Assembly (NCBI RefSeq): GCF_963576675.1
Contig: NC_088915.1
Location: 82,841,501-82,905,500 of the forward strand
Direction of reading: 5' to 3'
Source: Euphorbia lathyris
Taxonomy: Eukaryota; Streptophyta; Magnoliopsida; Malpighiales; Euphorbiaceae
Length of the DNA: 64,000 bases
Positions 1-11,991 of this stretch are shown in pieces. Under the pieces are notes generated by a model. That model did no database searches. It was not told the DNA's origin and saw only the letters and a list, made by a program, of their open reading frames with translations. The position numbers were made by a program, and so were the translations under genes. Positions within the stretch are counted from its first letter, which is position 1. Each line of letters opens with the position of its first letter.

Positions 1-455
1 AAATTTTGATTTAGGGAGTACCTAATAGGTATAAAATATTGAAATTTTGAATTTTGGACAAGCTTAATCCATAATGAGATATATTTAGTTTTTTTATTAG
101 TAAAATGCTAGTTTCTAAAAAAATTATAACATATTTTTATTTTTATTTTTAGTTTTAAAATTTAATTTAGAAATTAAGTTGTTTGAGTCTCAAAAATAAG
201 AAATTAATTTTTTTTAATGGAAAAGACATAATAAAAATGAGTTCAAAAGTGTTATGCAAATAAATAAATAAATTAATAATGATAACCTATTTTATAATTA
301 TTGAAAAATAAAATTTAAATAAATAAACACTTTCTAAAATAAATTTAGGTTAGGGGAATTGAACCTATGATCTTTTAAAAAGGAACAAATGTTTTTGACC
401 ATCTCATCTACCTTTAAACAATGAAAAATTACTACATAGAATCTACATAGAGTAA
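1..455. other. AT-rich stretch, no gene seen
   Basis: Very AT-rich sequence with many homopolymer runs and no frame that resembles a protein. It ends where similarity to the second copy of the duplicated block begins. I see no RNA gene or terminal repeat in it. Confidence 0.6.
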
Positions 456-600
456 TATTAGGGGGGTCGAAACTACTCATGACCATGGTGGTTCCGGCAG
501 CTGGAGGGGCCCGGGCCCCTGACTAGAACTATCATTTGTAGAATAACAAAATAGGTAGCATGAGAGAAGCATATTCTGTGTTAAGTAAATTCTTTATATA

Positions 601-2878
601 TTTTTTTCACATACCCTGCGAGCCTACATTTTCCTTATCCGTTAGTTCTTGCAACAGCCGGAGACTCTCTATTACTCTTGTAGGAACACAAGAACAGATG
701 AATCATCCATCTAACCCTGAAGAAAACAATCAAAACATCAACAATTTTAGAAATCAGCTTTATAATCAACATATTTCTCACCTTATAACGGATTCTACCA
801 AATATAGAATCAGTAAGGAGATATATCCTATAAAAGACGTCAAAGTCCATTGTCTCCATACATTCCTTGCCTATCGTAGGACCACAACTTTTCTGGAAAA
901 TCCAGTAGCCATTCGGGCTTCCATTTATCTCGGATATTTCATATCCAGTAATGCACACAACATGACATAGAGGTTCTGAACAGATCATTCAAACGTTTTC
1001 TTTTATAGTGAATTGTCTATCCAATGAGTTATGATCTAGCCGTGGTTGATAACATCCAATGAATAGCCGTTCATTGTGAAGCCAATCAACAAGTCGACTT
1101 ATAGAATTTCAATTTTGGCAATCGTACTCATAAACTCCATATGGAATGATATCGGAAATTTAGTACGTCTAACTCCTAGCTCGGTATTGCATTGCATCAT
1201 TTGGAGGTCCTTAAAAAGGATAGTGTTCTTCCGATGTTACTCTATCTTGCTTCAAAAAATTTAAAGTGTCACGTATATGGAAGCTTTTATTGGCATCAAT
1301 ATTGTGTTGTATGAATAGTTTAGGCGTTGCAAGAGTAGACTGGAATCTACCACGCTTCAGTCGGAGAACCGCTTGTAAGGTTTTAACGCCTACGTGGGTA
1401 TTGCACGTCTGACAATAAGCAGGGAAGGTATAGAGACAATGGACTTTGACGTCTTTTATGAGATATATCTGCTTACTGATTCTATATTTGGGAGAATCCG
1501 TTATAAGATGAGAAATATGTTGATTTTAAAGCTGGTTGCTAAAATTGTTGATGTTTTGATTGTTTTCTTCGGGGTTAGATGGATGATTCATTTGTTCTTG
1601 TGTTCCTACAAGAGTAATTCAGAGTCTTCGGCTGCTGCAAGGACTAACGGAGAAGGAAAATGCGGGCTCGTAACTTTTAGTATGTGAAAAAGAAGACTAT
1701 ACTGAAATTTTTAACATCAGTGACAATAGATGATGACTCATTTGTTCTTGTGTTCCTACAAGAGTAACAGAGAGTCTTCGGCTGCTGCAATGGCTAACGG
1801 AGAAGGAACATGCAGGCTCGTAACTTTTAGTATGTGAAAAAGAAGACTATACTGAAGTTTTTAACATCAGTGACAAGAGACGGTTTACATGGTCCTACAA
1901 CATATACAGGAACGATGGTACTGAATTTAGATAGCATTGGATTTTGCTCGAGTCCACAAACCAGTGCGGTTAATAGATATTTTACTTACTAATGAGATTT
2001 GTTTTTCTCTTTTTGTTGATAAAATTGTGTTTTTTGCTTGTGCAATCTCTGATTCTTGCAGTATATAGTAAGACATGCAATGCTCACGTAGGCGTTAAAA
2101 CCTTACAAGCGGTTCTCCGACTAAAGCGTGGTAGATTCCGGCCTACTCTTACAATGCCTAAACTATCCATACAACACAACATTGATGCCAATAAAAGCTT
2201 CCATATACGTGATACTTTAAATTTTTTGAAGCAAGATAGAGAGTAACATCGGAAGAACAGTATCATTTTCAAGGACCTCCAAATGATGCAGTGCAATACC
2301 GAGCTAGGAGTTAGACGTATTAAATTTCCGATATCATTCCATATGGAGGTTACGATTGCCAAAATTGAAATTCTATGAGTCGACTTGTTGATTGACTTCA
2401 CAATGAATGACTCTTCATTAGATGTTATCGACCATAGGTGGATCATAACTCATTGGATAGACGATTCACTATAAAAAAAACGTTTGAATGATCGGTTCAA
2501 AACTTCTATATCATGTTGTGTGCATTATTGGATATGAAATATCCGTGATAAATGGAAGCCCGAATGGCTACTGGATTTTCCAGAAAAGTTGTGGTCCTAC
2601 GATAGGCAGGGAAGGTATAGAGACAATGGAGTTTGACGTCTTTTATGAGATATATCTCTTTACTTATTCTATATTTGAGAGAATCCGTTATAAGGTGAGA
2701 AATATGTTGATTATAAAGCTGATTTCTAAAATTATTGATGTTTTGATTGTTTTCTCCGGGGTTAAATGGATGATTCATCTATTCTTGTGTTCCTACAGGA
2801 GTAATGGAGAGTCTCCGACTGCTGTAAGGACTAACGGAGAAGGAAAATGCAAGCTCGCAACATTTAGTATGTGAAAAA
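601..2878. repeat. Rearranged long inverted repeat (copy 1)
   Basis: The segment 601-1411 reads as the reverse complement of about 2070-2878; both arms carry the same approximately 0.8 kb sequence. Between the arms is an extra partial copy of the right arm (about 1412-1700), a second smaller partial copy (about 1735-1860), and unpaired sequence at 1870-2069. Open frames on both strands here mirror each other because of the inversion and resemble no protein I know. The arrangement looks like a derived, scrambled version of the cleaner hairpin at 12957-15272. Confidence 0.7.
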
Positions 2879-2913
2879 GAAGACTATACTGAAATTTTTA
2901 ACATCATTGACAA

Positions 2914-4014
2914 GAGATGGAATTGTCAACTTCATATACCGTTGCATGCAGCAAGGTATTATTTGAACCTAGAGTTTTTCTATACAAACTTGAACATAGA
3001 TGATGATGAAGAAGTTCGTTCGGGTTTGATCGAAGCTATACAAAGATTAGTTCGAAACTATGATGAATAAGATAAAATCAGCAACCAACTTCTTTGGGAT
3101 CGAAATGCTGAAGGTTGTTTGGAAAGGAAGTGGCTATTAGGCTTAGGACAACAAAATCTCTGGGTGAATACATTTTGTCTGTTTGAAAAGCTCAAAGCTA
3201 AAATAATTCTAAAAATAGGCAGTAGCATGCGCAACTTGCCTAATAACCTAACTTACAATATCTGTTTTAAAAAATATTCTTTTTTTTTTCAGCCGAATGG
3301 TGGATTGCTTACGACACTACAACACCACAGTTGCAGAACTTTACTGTGCAAGTGCTTAGTCTAACTTGCAGTGCATCAGGTTGTGAATGTAATTGGAGTA
3401 TATTTGAAAGTGTAAGTCAGCCTTAAATTTAATATTTATATCTTAGTTAATTTCTTATGATTTACTGTTTTTATTTAATAATTATACTTATGATTTTTTT
3501 TATATATATTTGTAGATTCACACTAAGAGGAGAAATAAGCTAGCCCAAGAACGTTTGAATGACTTAGTATTTGTGAAATATAATCAGGCGTTGAGACGTC
3601 GATATGAGATGCGAGATCGCATTGATCCGAACTCTTTGAAGGATATAGATGAAAGTAATGAATGATTGATAGGTAGAATGGAGGGAGAAGAAGGAAATGC
3701 AGATGATGCTTTAGTGTTTGAGAATGATGATTTAACTTGGGGTGTAGTTGCTAGAGCTAAGTGGGGTTGAGGAAGAAAGATATCCATCTCGAAGCAAAAG
3801 TATTGCTTTGACCTTATGTGGTAAGACTAAAGGAAAGGTAAAAGCGAAAACAACTCCTCGTCCTCATGTGAGAGCTAAGTCATCTATGCCACTAATAGAT
3901 GAGCGGGAGAAGGATGATGAACATAAAGAGGAGGAAATTGGAGATGAAAATGATAGTGGAGGAGTTTATGGAGAGGAAGATATTAATTTGGAGGATGATC
4001 ATGATGATAATGAT
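2914..4014 (+). pseudogene. hAT transposase C-terminal exons, degraded
   Basis: This is a remnant of a plant hAT-superfamily transposase, an enzyme that would cut and paste the element in the nucleus. The first piece, from 2918, has the family context IPLHAARYYLN followed by DDEEVRSGLIEAIQRL, and is broken by TAA near 3067. The exon at 3293-3411 starts AEWWIAYDTTTPQLQ and ends at a GTAAGT donor; this is the start of the hAT dimerisation domain. After an intron ending in TAG at 3515, the exon at 3516 onward encodes HTKRRNKLAQERLNDLVFV, then a TGA near 3664. An acidic tail continues in another frame to 4014. The N-terminal zinc finger and catalytic core are absent. It cannot encode an active enzyme. 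Confidence 0.85.
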
Positions 4015-4774
4015 TAGTTTCTGTTATATGTTTTTTATTGACAATGAATGGTTATTAGTAATATCATTAGTTATAATTAGGTACTTTATGAAGGATGAAT
4101 GGTTTTTGACATTTATGATTTAGTATTATGTTTATGCTGTTTTATCTTGTTTGTGTGGTTATAAATGTTTTTTTGGTTTATACTTAACTAATAAAAGAGT
4201 ATATATTTTTATTTTATACGCCTTTAACAACTATGTTATTTTATGAACAAAAATTGAAAAACAAATCTAATTGGAAAGTAAAATAACCGCCCTGGTTTGT
4301 GGATTCAATTCCATCTTGTTTTAGAATACAATGATTTGAAGAACAACATTGAAATACCACCAGAAAACAAAGACATAAAGCCCAATTTAGCCCTTAAACT
4401 ACACCTAAAATCAATTAGGTTCCCACTCTTTCAAAATCACCAATGAACATCTTATCCTCTACTCATATTCCCAATCAACTTCTATTTTTACTTAATATTA
4501 CTTTAAGTATTTGTGGGAGCTATTATTATTATTTTTTTTTTGAAAGGAAGAGTTTCACTGGTTCAAAAAATACAACCATACCATTTTTAAAAGCACTATA
4601 GTAGGTAATACTTATTTAAGATAAAATCTCTAATCAGAAATAATACATAATTTTTTTGGTTACAAGATGGTACCTAATTTATTTTTATGGCATAATTGTT
4701 AAGGGTTTAACCATTATTATTAATAAAATCAAACTGAGTTTAACAATATTGAACTTTAAAGTGTTATTGTATTA
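4015..4774. other. Sequence between hAT remnant and MITE
   Basis: AT-rich sequence without a recognisable gene. Around 4240-4320 it repeats a piece of the inverted-repeat arms (the tract containing AACCGCCCTGGTTTG, also near 13872 and, inverted, near 1960 and 14335). This suggests it is an outer part of the same composite element. Confidence 0.5.
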
Positions 4775-5447
4775 AGGGGTGTTTAGCTTTTCTGAACAGT
4801 GTTTATCGTTTCACTCCAAACCACAGAAAAAGTAGTGTAACATTTTTTTTATATAAAAACAACAGCTTTTTAGAGCTTTTCACGAAAAGATGTTTGTATA
4901 TATTAGATGTTAATATTATTCCTATTTCTATAACATTATTACTAAAAAAACAAGATGTTGTCCTATTCAATAAAATTATTATTTTTAATAATCATTTATT
5001 TATTTAGATTATTTTTATTAATTTGAATTGAATTTTTTATTGGGGCAAATTCCAAATGTAATCATGTGGTTTCACCGATTTATAAATAGATGTTTGTGTT
5101 TTTTTGTTGCTAAAAAAGGACTAAGGTCCTCGTTAGCAAAACTAAAAGTTTTGAAGTTGACATGATCGGTTTTGACCGTTGATTAACTCAAATTAGAAAA
5201 CTCCAATAATTGAATTTGTTTAGTACCACATTTACCATGAAACTATGTTTTTTATTTTCCAAAATTATAATTTTTAAAACTTTCTCACTCTAAACGTGCA
5301 CTCTCTCTCCTAATAAAAAAATACTTAAATGATCTCAAAATTAAAAATTAAAGAATTAAAGTTGCTCAAAAATACTTTCACTGTATTTCCTCTGGTTTGG
5401 AATGAAACGTTAAAACGATGTTCCGAAAAGTTGAAACAAGCACCCTC
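4775..5447. mobile_element. Tourist-like MITE, copy 1
   Basis: The left end AGGGGTGTTTAGC and the inverted right end, read on the minus strand as GAGGGTGCTTG, form terminal inverted repeats. Both are followed by the shared block CGTTTCACTCCAAACC or close to it. The left flank is TTA, as expected for PIF/Harbinger-type MITEs. The right flank TTA is lost here but present in the sister copy at 16352-17053. No transposase is encoded, so it is non-autonomous. Confidence 0.7.
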
Positions 5448-6327
5448 AGTTAATCGCAACATCAAACAACTAACTACAACAAAATTAACAGCTATTAACT
5501 AACAACTGAACCAAACAGAATATAAAATCATTAACCAAAAACATTTCAAATAAACTTGACAATCAAGCATGACTAAAACTGTACAAATATTAGCTACATA
5601 TAATTAATTAAAAAAAAACTCAAAAACGACACTATAAGCGGGAAAAAAGACTTGCATTTAATATTTGTCTCTTAAACAGGTACCAAGTCTTCTCTCCCAA
5701 ATCTGAACGAAAGAAGGGTAAATGAACCCAAGTCTTCTCTCCAAATTCCTGTTGAATCTGCAAATTGGAGCAACAAGTGGAAATGAGTTAAAAGTTTTAC
5801 TCATATGACCCAAAAATTCCAAGAATCCACTTGATTCTGAAATTCATGCAAGTTAAATAGAAAAGATTTGCCAAAAACTACATCAGAAATTAATGATTGG
5901 AAATTGGAAAATCAACTTACTAAATAAAGAATGCTACCGCCATGGTTAAATTGAATGAAGATCACACTGGTAGAAGAAACCCATAATTCGAATAACACTT
6001 TATTCTGAAATTCATGTGAATTGAATAGAAAATGTGTCTCCAATCTCAATTCAGTTGCTGTTATCCCGCTGCAAAAGTGAAGAACCTCTTTGTTTCTTGT
6101 TTTGATTTTCCACCCCAGAGACGAGAAATGAAGAAACTGAAGAGATGGTGGTTTTTTTTTTTTTGTAATTATGAATTTTTATTTTAATTTAATGTTTTGA
6201 ATAATTATTATATATTAAAATAATAATTTACTCCTACTTTAAAGGTTACCAAGTTTTATGTTAAAAGTAGTTTAAGATTTTTATAATTTGACAAAAGTGA
6301 AAATTTGTTACCTACCATGGGTTATCT
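5448..6327. other. Tail of duplicated block and unassigned sequence
   Basis: Up to 5747 this matches copy 2 of the duplicated block. From 5748 to about 6150 it is unique and less AT-rich, with a CT-rich stretch on the minus strand near 6100-6150 that could be an old untranslated region. I found no supported coding frame. Confidence 0.4.
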
Positions 6328-6461
6328 CTATGGTTACTTTGTTTTTGACAAAGTATCGTTACTTGGTGTGTTCTCACCATTGGATGATGGAGCATAAAAT
6401 TAATCCAACGGTGAAAACATACAAAGTAATGCTTACTTTGTAAAAAACAAAGTAAGCATAG
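6328..6461. mobile_element. Hairpin MITE
   Basis: A 134-bp near-perfect inverted repeat. The left arm runs CTATGGTTACTTTG to CACCATTGGAT. The right arm read on the minus strand runs CTATGCTTACTTTG to CACCGTTGGAT. The arms are about 59 bases long and separated by about 16 bases. There is no coding capacity. The superfamily is uncertain because no clear target duplication is visible. Confidence 0.7.
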
Positions 6462-6876
6462 CCTTTACCATTATTCTCTAATAAAGCACTGTATTTTGAC
6501 TTCTATGTGATTAACCCTATAAAGTTTACATTTAAAAAATTATTTATAATTATATCAAGTTATAATTTTGATTTATGTGAGACTATCTATTTTAAAAAGT
6601 GGAATTTATAAATTATAGGTTTAGAATATATTGGCTAGGATTTAGAATTTATGAATTGGAATTTAAAAATTTTAAATTATGATGTAAAATCATACTTTAT
6701 TTGTTATATATGAAAAATAATGACATATTCATAATTAAACTTACTAAACTGATTTAGTTGTAATTTTGTAGTTAATTATGAAATTTATATAACTAACCCG
6801 AAATTCCATTTCTATTTCTATTTCCTTTTTATTTTATTTATTTTCTTCAAATAAATGTTTGTAATTTAATCATTAA
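6462..6876. other. AT-rich stretch, no gene seen
   Basis: Low-complexity AT-rich sequence between the hairpin MITE and the 3' end of the putative Helitron. No supported frame. Confidence 0.5.
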
Positions 6877-7241
6877 CTAGTCGAAAACCCGTGCGATGCA
6901 CGGGGTATGAAACTTTTATATAATTTAGATAAATAAATAAATTGACATATTTACTTTTAAATAATTTTATATCATGCTATGAAAAAAAAATTTATATTAT
7001 GTATATTTGAAATTAATATATATTTTTTAATGATAATTCAAATTAAATTAATTTTAAAAATAATTGACTACTTTTTTATAGAATTTTAACTAAAGATGAA
7101 TGATTTATTTATTTTTATAAAATTCAATGATTTGTACTTTTTAGGAATTTTAATACATTTTCATATTCCAAATATTCTGTGAAACAATAATAATAAAATA
7201 GCAGATTAATTAAGAAATATATTATAATATAATAAAAAACC

Positions 7242-7389
7242 AAAAATTGAATTAAACTATAATTAAAATTAAATATTATATTTACGATACAAAAGAATTA
7301 CAATATAGGTTAAACAAAAATTGAATTAAACTACAATTAAAATTAAATATTATATCTACGATACAAAAGAATTACAATCTATGTTAAAA
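7242..7389. repeat. Tandem duplication, 74-bp unit
   Basis: Two adjacent units starting at 7242 and 7316, each opening AAAAATTGAATTAAACTA and ending in GAATTACAAT plus a few bases. They differ at only a few positions. The repeat lies inside the putative Helitron. Confidence 0.8.
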
Positions 7390-8743
7390 TGGAAGCAACA
7401 TCAATATATTATTCTATAAACTATTACAATCAATACTTTTCTAATGTTGCATATGAAGAAACTTTATCAATTCAATATGTTACATATAAAAAAATAAAAT
7501 TCGTAAGAATTAGTCACAAATTCATCTTGATGATAATTATTTTGGTTGATGGAATTTCATGATCACCAAGTATTCGAATTCAATTATTCATTCTGCTACA
7601 ATAACCCAATATATCTAATTGAATCAATTTAAGATGATGATTTCTCCTATTTTCATCTCGTAATATCTCATCAAGACATTCGATTAATTTGTTCTTCATT
7701 CTTTCACTATATAGAATATCAGCAATACTCGTAGATATCACTTATTTGACTTCATTAATATTTTCTAATAATTATATATTCTTGAATTTTGTAAGTAAGA
7801 AAAACAAACAAAAGAATTGAAAAAAAAATGAAGGGACGAAAAAGATAATTAGGAGAGAACCATCTTTCTCTCGGGTTTTTTTTTTTGAAAATAAGAGAGA
7901 ATATCGAGACATAAGCGTATAAAAATGAGAGTGGGAATATTTTTTGCCCATTAATTAAACATTTTATTTTTTCTTAATGAAGTATTAAGTCCATAAATTA
8001 ATTTTAGTTAAATAGAATTAAATCGCAATTGTAACCACTCAGTACAAAAAAAAACGTTTTATAATTAATATGTGAAATTAATTATATTAATTAGAATCAT
8101 TATGCTCAACATTTGAGAATTTGAAGAGATTCAAATAATAATATTTTCTTAATTAATATTTTTCAATAATTTGTCCTATGATCATATTTCATTTTCATCT
8201 GTTAAAAACTCTTGAAAATACTAACAATTTTATATGAACCATAATATAATAGTTAAAAATTATATAAGCCAATGTTGCAAAAGCAATTATCTCAATATCC
8301 ATAATTAATGTACATTTTTAGGATTTTGAGCATCAAAATTTATTTTTATTTACCTTGAATTTGAATTCGTATCTAGCATAATCCACATTCTTTAAGAATA
8401 AACATCTTATCAAGCGTATTAGATGCTTACAATCTCATTGTCTAGAAAATTGGAAAAAAATAACTTCTTGATGATAATAATAATAATAATAATAATATAA
8501 CATAATTTATATTGAAATAAACTTCATTGTAAGTATAATATTCTAATATCTCTTTAATATTTTATTTAATATGTCTCAAACTTCAATGAACAACTATCGT
8601 GTGAAACTTTATATCTATTTGTACCAAAATGCATAAAAATAAAAAATACAATCCATATCAATTAGCTAAACTCAAACTAAAAAAAATGAGTGGATTTCAA
8701 CATGTTGCGAATTAGAAAAATTAATCTAACTTCAATTAAAACT

Positions 8744-9590
8744 AAAAATTGAGTTCATAAAAAGCCGAAAATCTAAATTTTAGTTAGAGTTAACAATCAA
8801 AATGATAACACCTAGGAACATATACTAAAAAAGAATGCAAATATACAAAATCTTTATTTTAGTCATTTTGAAAAATAAATAAATAAAAAAGAAAACATGG
8901 ATAAGGTAGCGAGAGGTATGGAATCTAGATAACGACAGAAATGGAATTTCATCTCTGAAAGATGAAACTATAACAACAATTGTTTAATAAAAATAAAACA
9001 ACAGCACAATTGAGAAAGCCAAAAATTGAGTTCATATAAAGCCGAAAATCTAAATTTTAGTTAAGAGTTAGCAATCGAAACGATAACACCTAGCAACATA
9101 TATTAAAAAAGAATACAAATTTATAAAATCTTTATTTTAGTCATTTTGAAAAAAAAAGACAAATAAAAAGAAAACATGGATAAGGTAGCGAGATGTATGG
9201 AACCTGAGTAACGACAGAAATGGAATTTCATCTCTGAAAAACGAAACTATAACAATTATTGTTTAATAAAAAAACAACAACACAATTGAGAACAAAAATA
9301 ACTACAACATATGAAAAAAAAAATCGAATAATTACCTTGAGAAACATAAGAATTTCTTGTAATTTTTGACACTTTTGTGTTTTCCGGTTTTAGTTGTTCA
9401 TGCATCTTCTATTTCTGTCGGATTTCTTCAATTGAAGTTATCAGTTTGGGAAAAAAATAAATAAAAAAGAAAATATGGATAAGATAGCGAGAGGTATAGA
9501 ACCTGGGTAACAACAGAAATGAATCTGAAAGATGAAACTATAACAACTATTGTTTAATAAAAATAAAACAACAACAGAATTGAGAACAAA
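8744..9590. repeat. Tandem repeats, 277-bp unit plus partial third
   Basis: Units start at 8744 and 9021, each containing CCGAAAATCTAAATTTTAG, CATGGATAAGGTAGCGAGA and GGAATTTCATCTCTGAAA in the same order. A third, partial unit covers about 9450-9590. The repeat is inside the putative Helitron; tandem repeats are common in non-autonomous members. Confidence 0.8.
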
Positions 9591-10063
9591 ACAACTACTA
9601 CATATGAAAAAAATCGAATATTTACCTTCGGAAATATAATACTATCTATCGTGACCAATGAATATAATGGTAGAATACTATCTATCATGTTTTATATAGA
9701 AGTTTATTTGTGACTTTTGGATTTCCTTTGCTTTGTGTTTTTTCATCTTCCCGTAACTCTTACTTTCTTTTATTATTTTAATTAATAGGCTAGCAATTAT
9801 TTAATATATTATAAATATAAATTTGTTATTTTTAATTAATTAAATATTTATTTTTAATTAATCAAATATTTTTAATCTGATTTTTTACTACGTTGACAAC
9901 TCATCAAAAAGACCTCTAAAACACTAAATGAGGTGAATTGAAAGAATTTTTTTAATCCTGAAATAATAAACTCTTATATCAATTCTTAGTCATCTTATAA
10001 TATCCTCAAATTATATATACCGAACTAAGCAAGTGCATTTACATATAATTAACAAAAGCTTTA

Positions 10064-10278
10064 GGGTCCGTTTGTTTTATCTGTTGTTTGCTGTTTCTTG
10101 TTACGGTTTGCTGTTTGAAAATGTTGCTGTTCCAAAAAGCAGAGATTCCCTGCTTTTATAAAAAGCTACTTTTCGGCTACAAAAGGCAAACAGGAGGTAT
10201 CTAACCAAACATCTTAAACTCTCCTTTTCAAAGTGAAAAGACAAACAGGAGGTGGAAAAGCAGCTACCAAACACCCCC
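10064..10278. mobile_element. Small Tourist-like MITE
   Basis: A 215-bp element with ends GGGTCCGTTTG on the left and, on the minus strand, GGGGGTGTTTGG on the right. It is flanked by TTA at 10061-10063 and 10279-10281. Size, ends and the 3-bp TTA duplication fit the PIF/Harbinger Tourist group. It is nested in the putative Helitron. Confidence 0.75.
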
Positions 10279-11991
10279 TTAGTATAATACATATGATTTC
10301 AATATGTTAATGAATATCTCAATTAATTAAATGAAAAGCAGAAGCATCAAGAAAAAAATCAAATAGACATTTGTGATCCTCCCAAAGTTGTAATTTCTTT
10401 GCTTAAAATATATACCTCCCAGTAAAAGTTGTAAATTAGTTGATTGATTAATATTCTACACATTTGATGTGAAATCTTGGACAATATCATATAATTATAT
10501 TATAGGAATTCGATTTCTATTTTATATTATTAAATAATGTAATGCTAATAACTAATATGATTAAAAGAAATCTATTTTGAGGGTAACGGTTAACATTCCT
10601 ATAAATAAAATTGAAATATTGAAATATTACTAAATAATATATTAATGAATTCGTAAATAACATTTTGTTCCATATTGAAAGAGATTTAAAGAACTCATAA
10701 ATTCCAAAATAATTGCTAGCTAGATAAAAATGAATTGAACCGAACTTTTTTACTAAACATTAAACCGATCAATCTTCCTTTTTAATATTGATCTTTTTGG
10801 TGTTGATTTTATTCATTGAATGTTGATCTTCAGTACCAATACTATCTTCAAAATTTCTGCATACATAACTTGATAAGAATCCATATCGTCAATTGGTTAA
10901 AAAGGAAATCCCTCATGTTCAAAATCAATACTAATATTAAATCGCTATGCACAATTTTAGAATCTGCTCAAATTAAAATAAAATCCAGCTTAATCTGCAA
11001 TAGATGAAATTTCATATCAGAAATTCTCTAGTTATACACAGAGTGAGGAGGTGGATACCTTGTTAATGCAATTGTAAAAAATTGAGTTACTTCCAACATG
11101 ATACCTAGAAATCTTTGGATTGCTAGAGATCCCTCAATTTATATGAGAAGTAACAAAAGAAAAAGTTTAGATAGCCATGTGTATTGCCAAATAATAGATC
11201 AATGAAAGAATGGAAAATAGTCAAAAGGAAATAAAAAAAATAAGAACAAAGCATGGAGAAGAGAGAGAGAGCAAGCTAGAAAATTGTGGAATGCAATGTA
11301 TCCATATGAGAGGGAAAATTTTGAGATGAAAATACCTGTCCAAGCAACCAACCAACCATTCTTCAAGGCACCGTTTATAATTTTTCGGAAACATAAGCAA
11401 TTAGAATATACAGTTTGAAATTACAAAACAATTTTAACAAATTAAGGAATTCTAATTGAACCCATAATTCCTATCATGTATAACATCTGCAACAATTTTT
11501 TAACAATGTCAGAAAAATCACTTCACATCATTCATCAATTCTAGAAATTTAAGTGCTTTTAATTCCAAATCCAAACATACTTTGAGCTTTCATTCATGGC
11601 TACCAATGTAGAGTTTTGTTTGTAAACTTAACAGATCAAATCAAATGCTGCTTATTGGATGATGAAAAATATAAAGGTGAGATATGATTCCACAACATGT
11701 GTAGAGAGGGCGAAGAAGTAAGGACGAATAGTTTAAGGAATTGAAACTATGGAAGTTAATTTTGGAGAAGTTGGGATTAAGATTGTGAAAGTAGAGGACG
11801 AAAACAACAGTTGTGGGAAGAAGAAGTTGAAGATGAAGGGGGCGAAAATTGAGGAGAGAGTAGTGGGAGGAGGAGTGGAGAGGTTATTTTTTAAAGTTAA
11901 TTATATTGTAAAAAATTAAAAAGAAAATTATGATAGTAAAAATCTAAGAAATTGACATGTCAGAAAATGTATCTTGCTTTAAGTATATAGA

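Larger units (their letters stand above)
456..5747 (+). repeat. Duplicated block, copy 1
   Basis: This stretch is repeated in the same orientation at 12822-17420. Both copies open with the same G-rich run followed by a GGCCCGGGCC palindrome, and both end at a shared tract containing AACCCAAGTCTTCTC. Inside, in order, are a long inverted repeat, hAT transposase exons and a Tourist-like MITE. The copies are clearly diverged. Copy 1 has the final hAT exons (3293-4014), which copy 2 lacks; copy 2 has the better hairpin. The block may be a segmental duplication or two copies of one composite element. No target-site duplication was found at its outer edges. Confidence 0.75.
6877..11991 (-). mobile_element. 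Probable non-autonomous Helitron
   Basis: Read on the minus strand, the right edge begins TCTATATACTTAAAG and soon contains GACATGTCA, a typical plant Helitron 5' start. The left edge ends with a GC-rich hairpin (CCCGTGCATCGCACGGG), a short spacer and CTAG at 6880-6877. The flanking bases are A at the 5' side (11992) and T at the 3' side (6876), the expected insertion dinucleotide. There is no Rep/helicase gene, only internal tandem repeats and a nested MITE. Helitrons move by rolling-circle copying and do not make target duplications. The pairing of these two ends is inferred from their sequence; the element might be two overlapping ones. Confidence 0.6.

Noticed and set aside
560..988. Mirror-image open frames in the inverted-repeat arms (also 2488-2874, 13059-13349, 14880-15107)
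   Set aside because: The same sequence read on both strands of inverted repeats; no known domain and several copies are broken.
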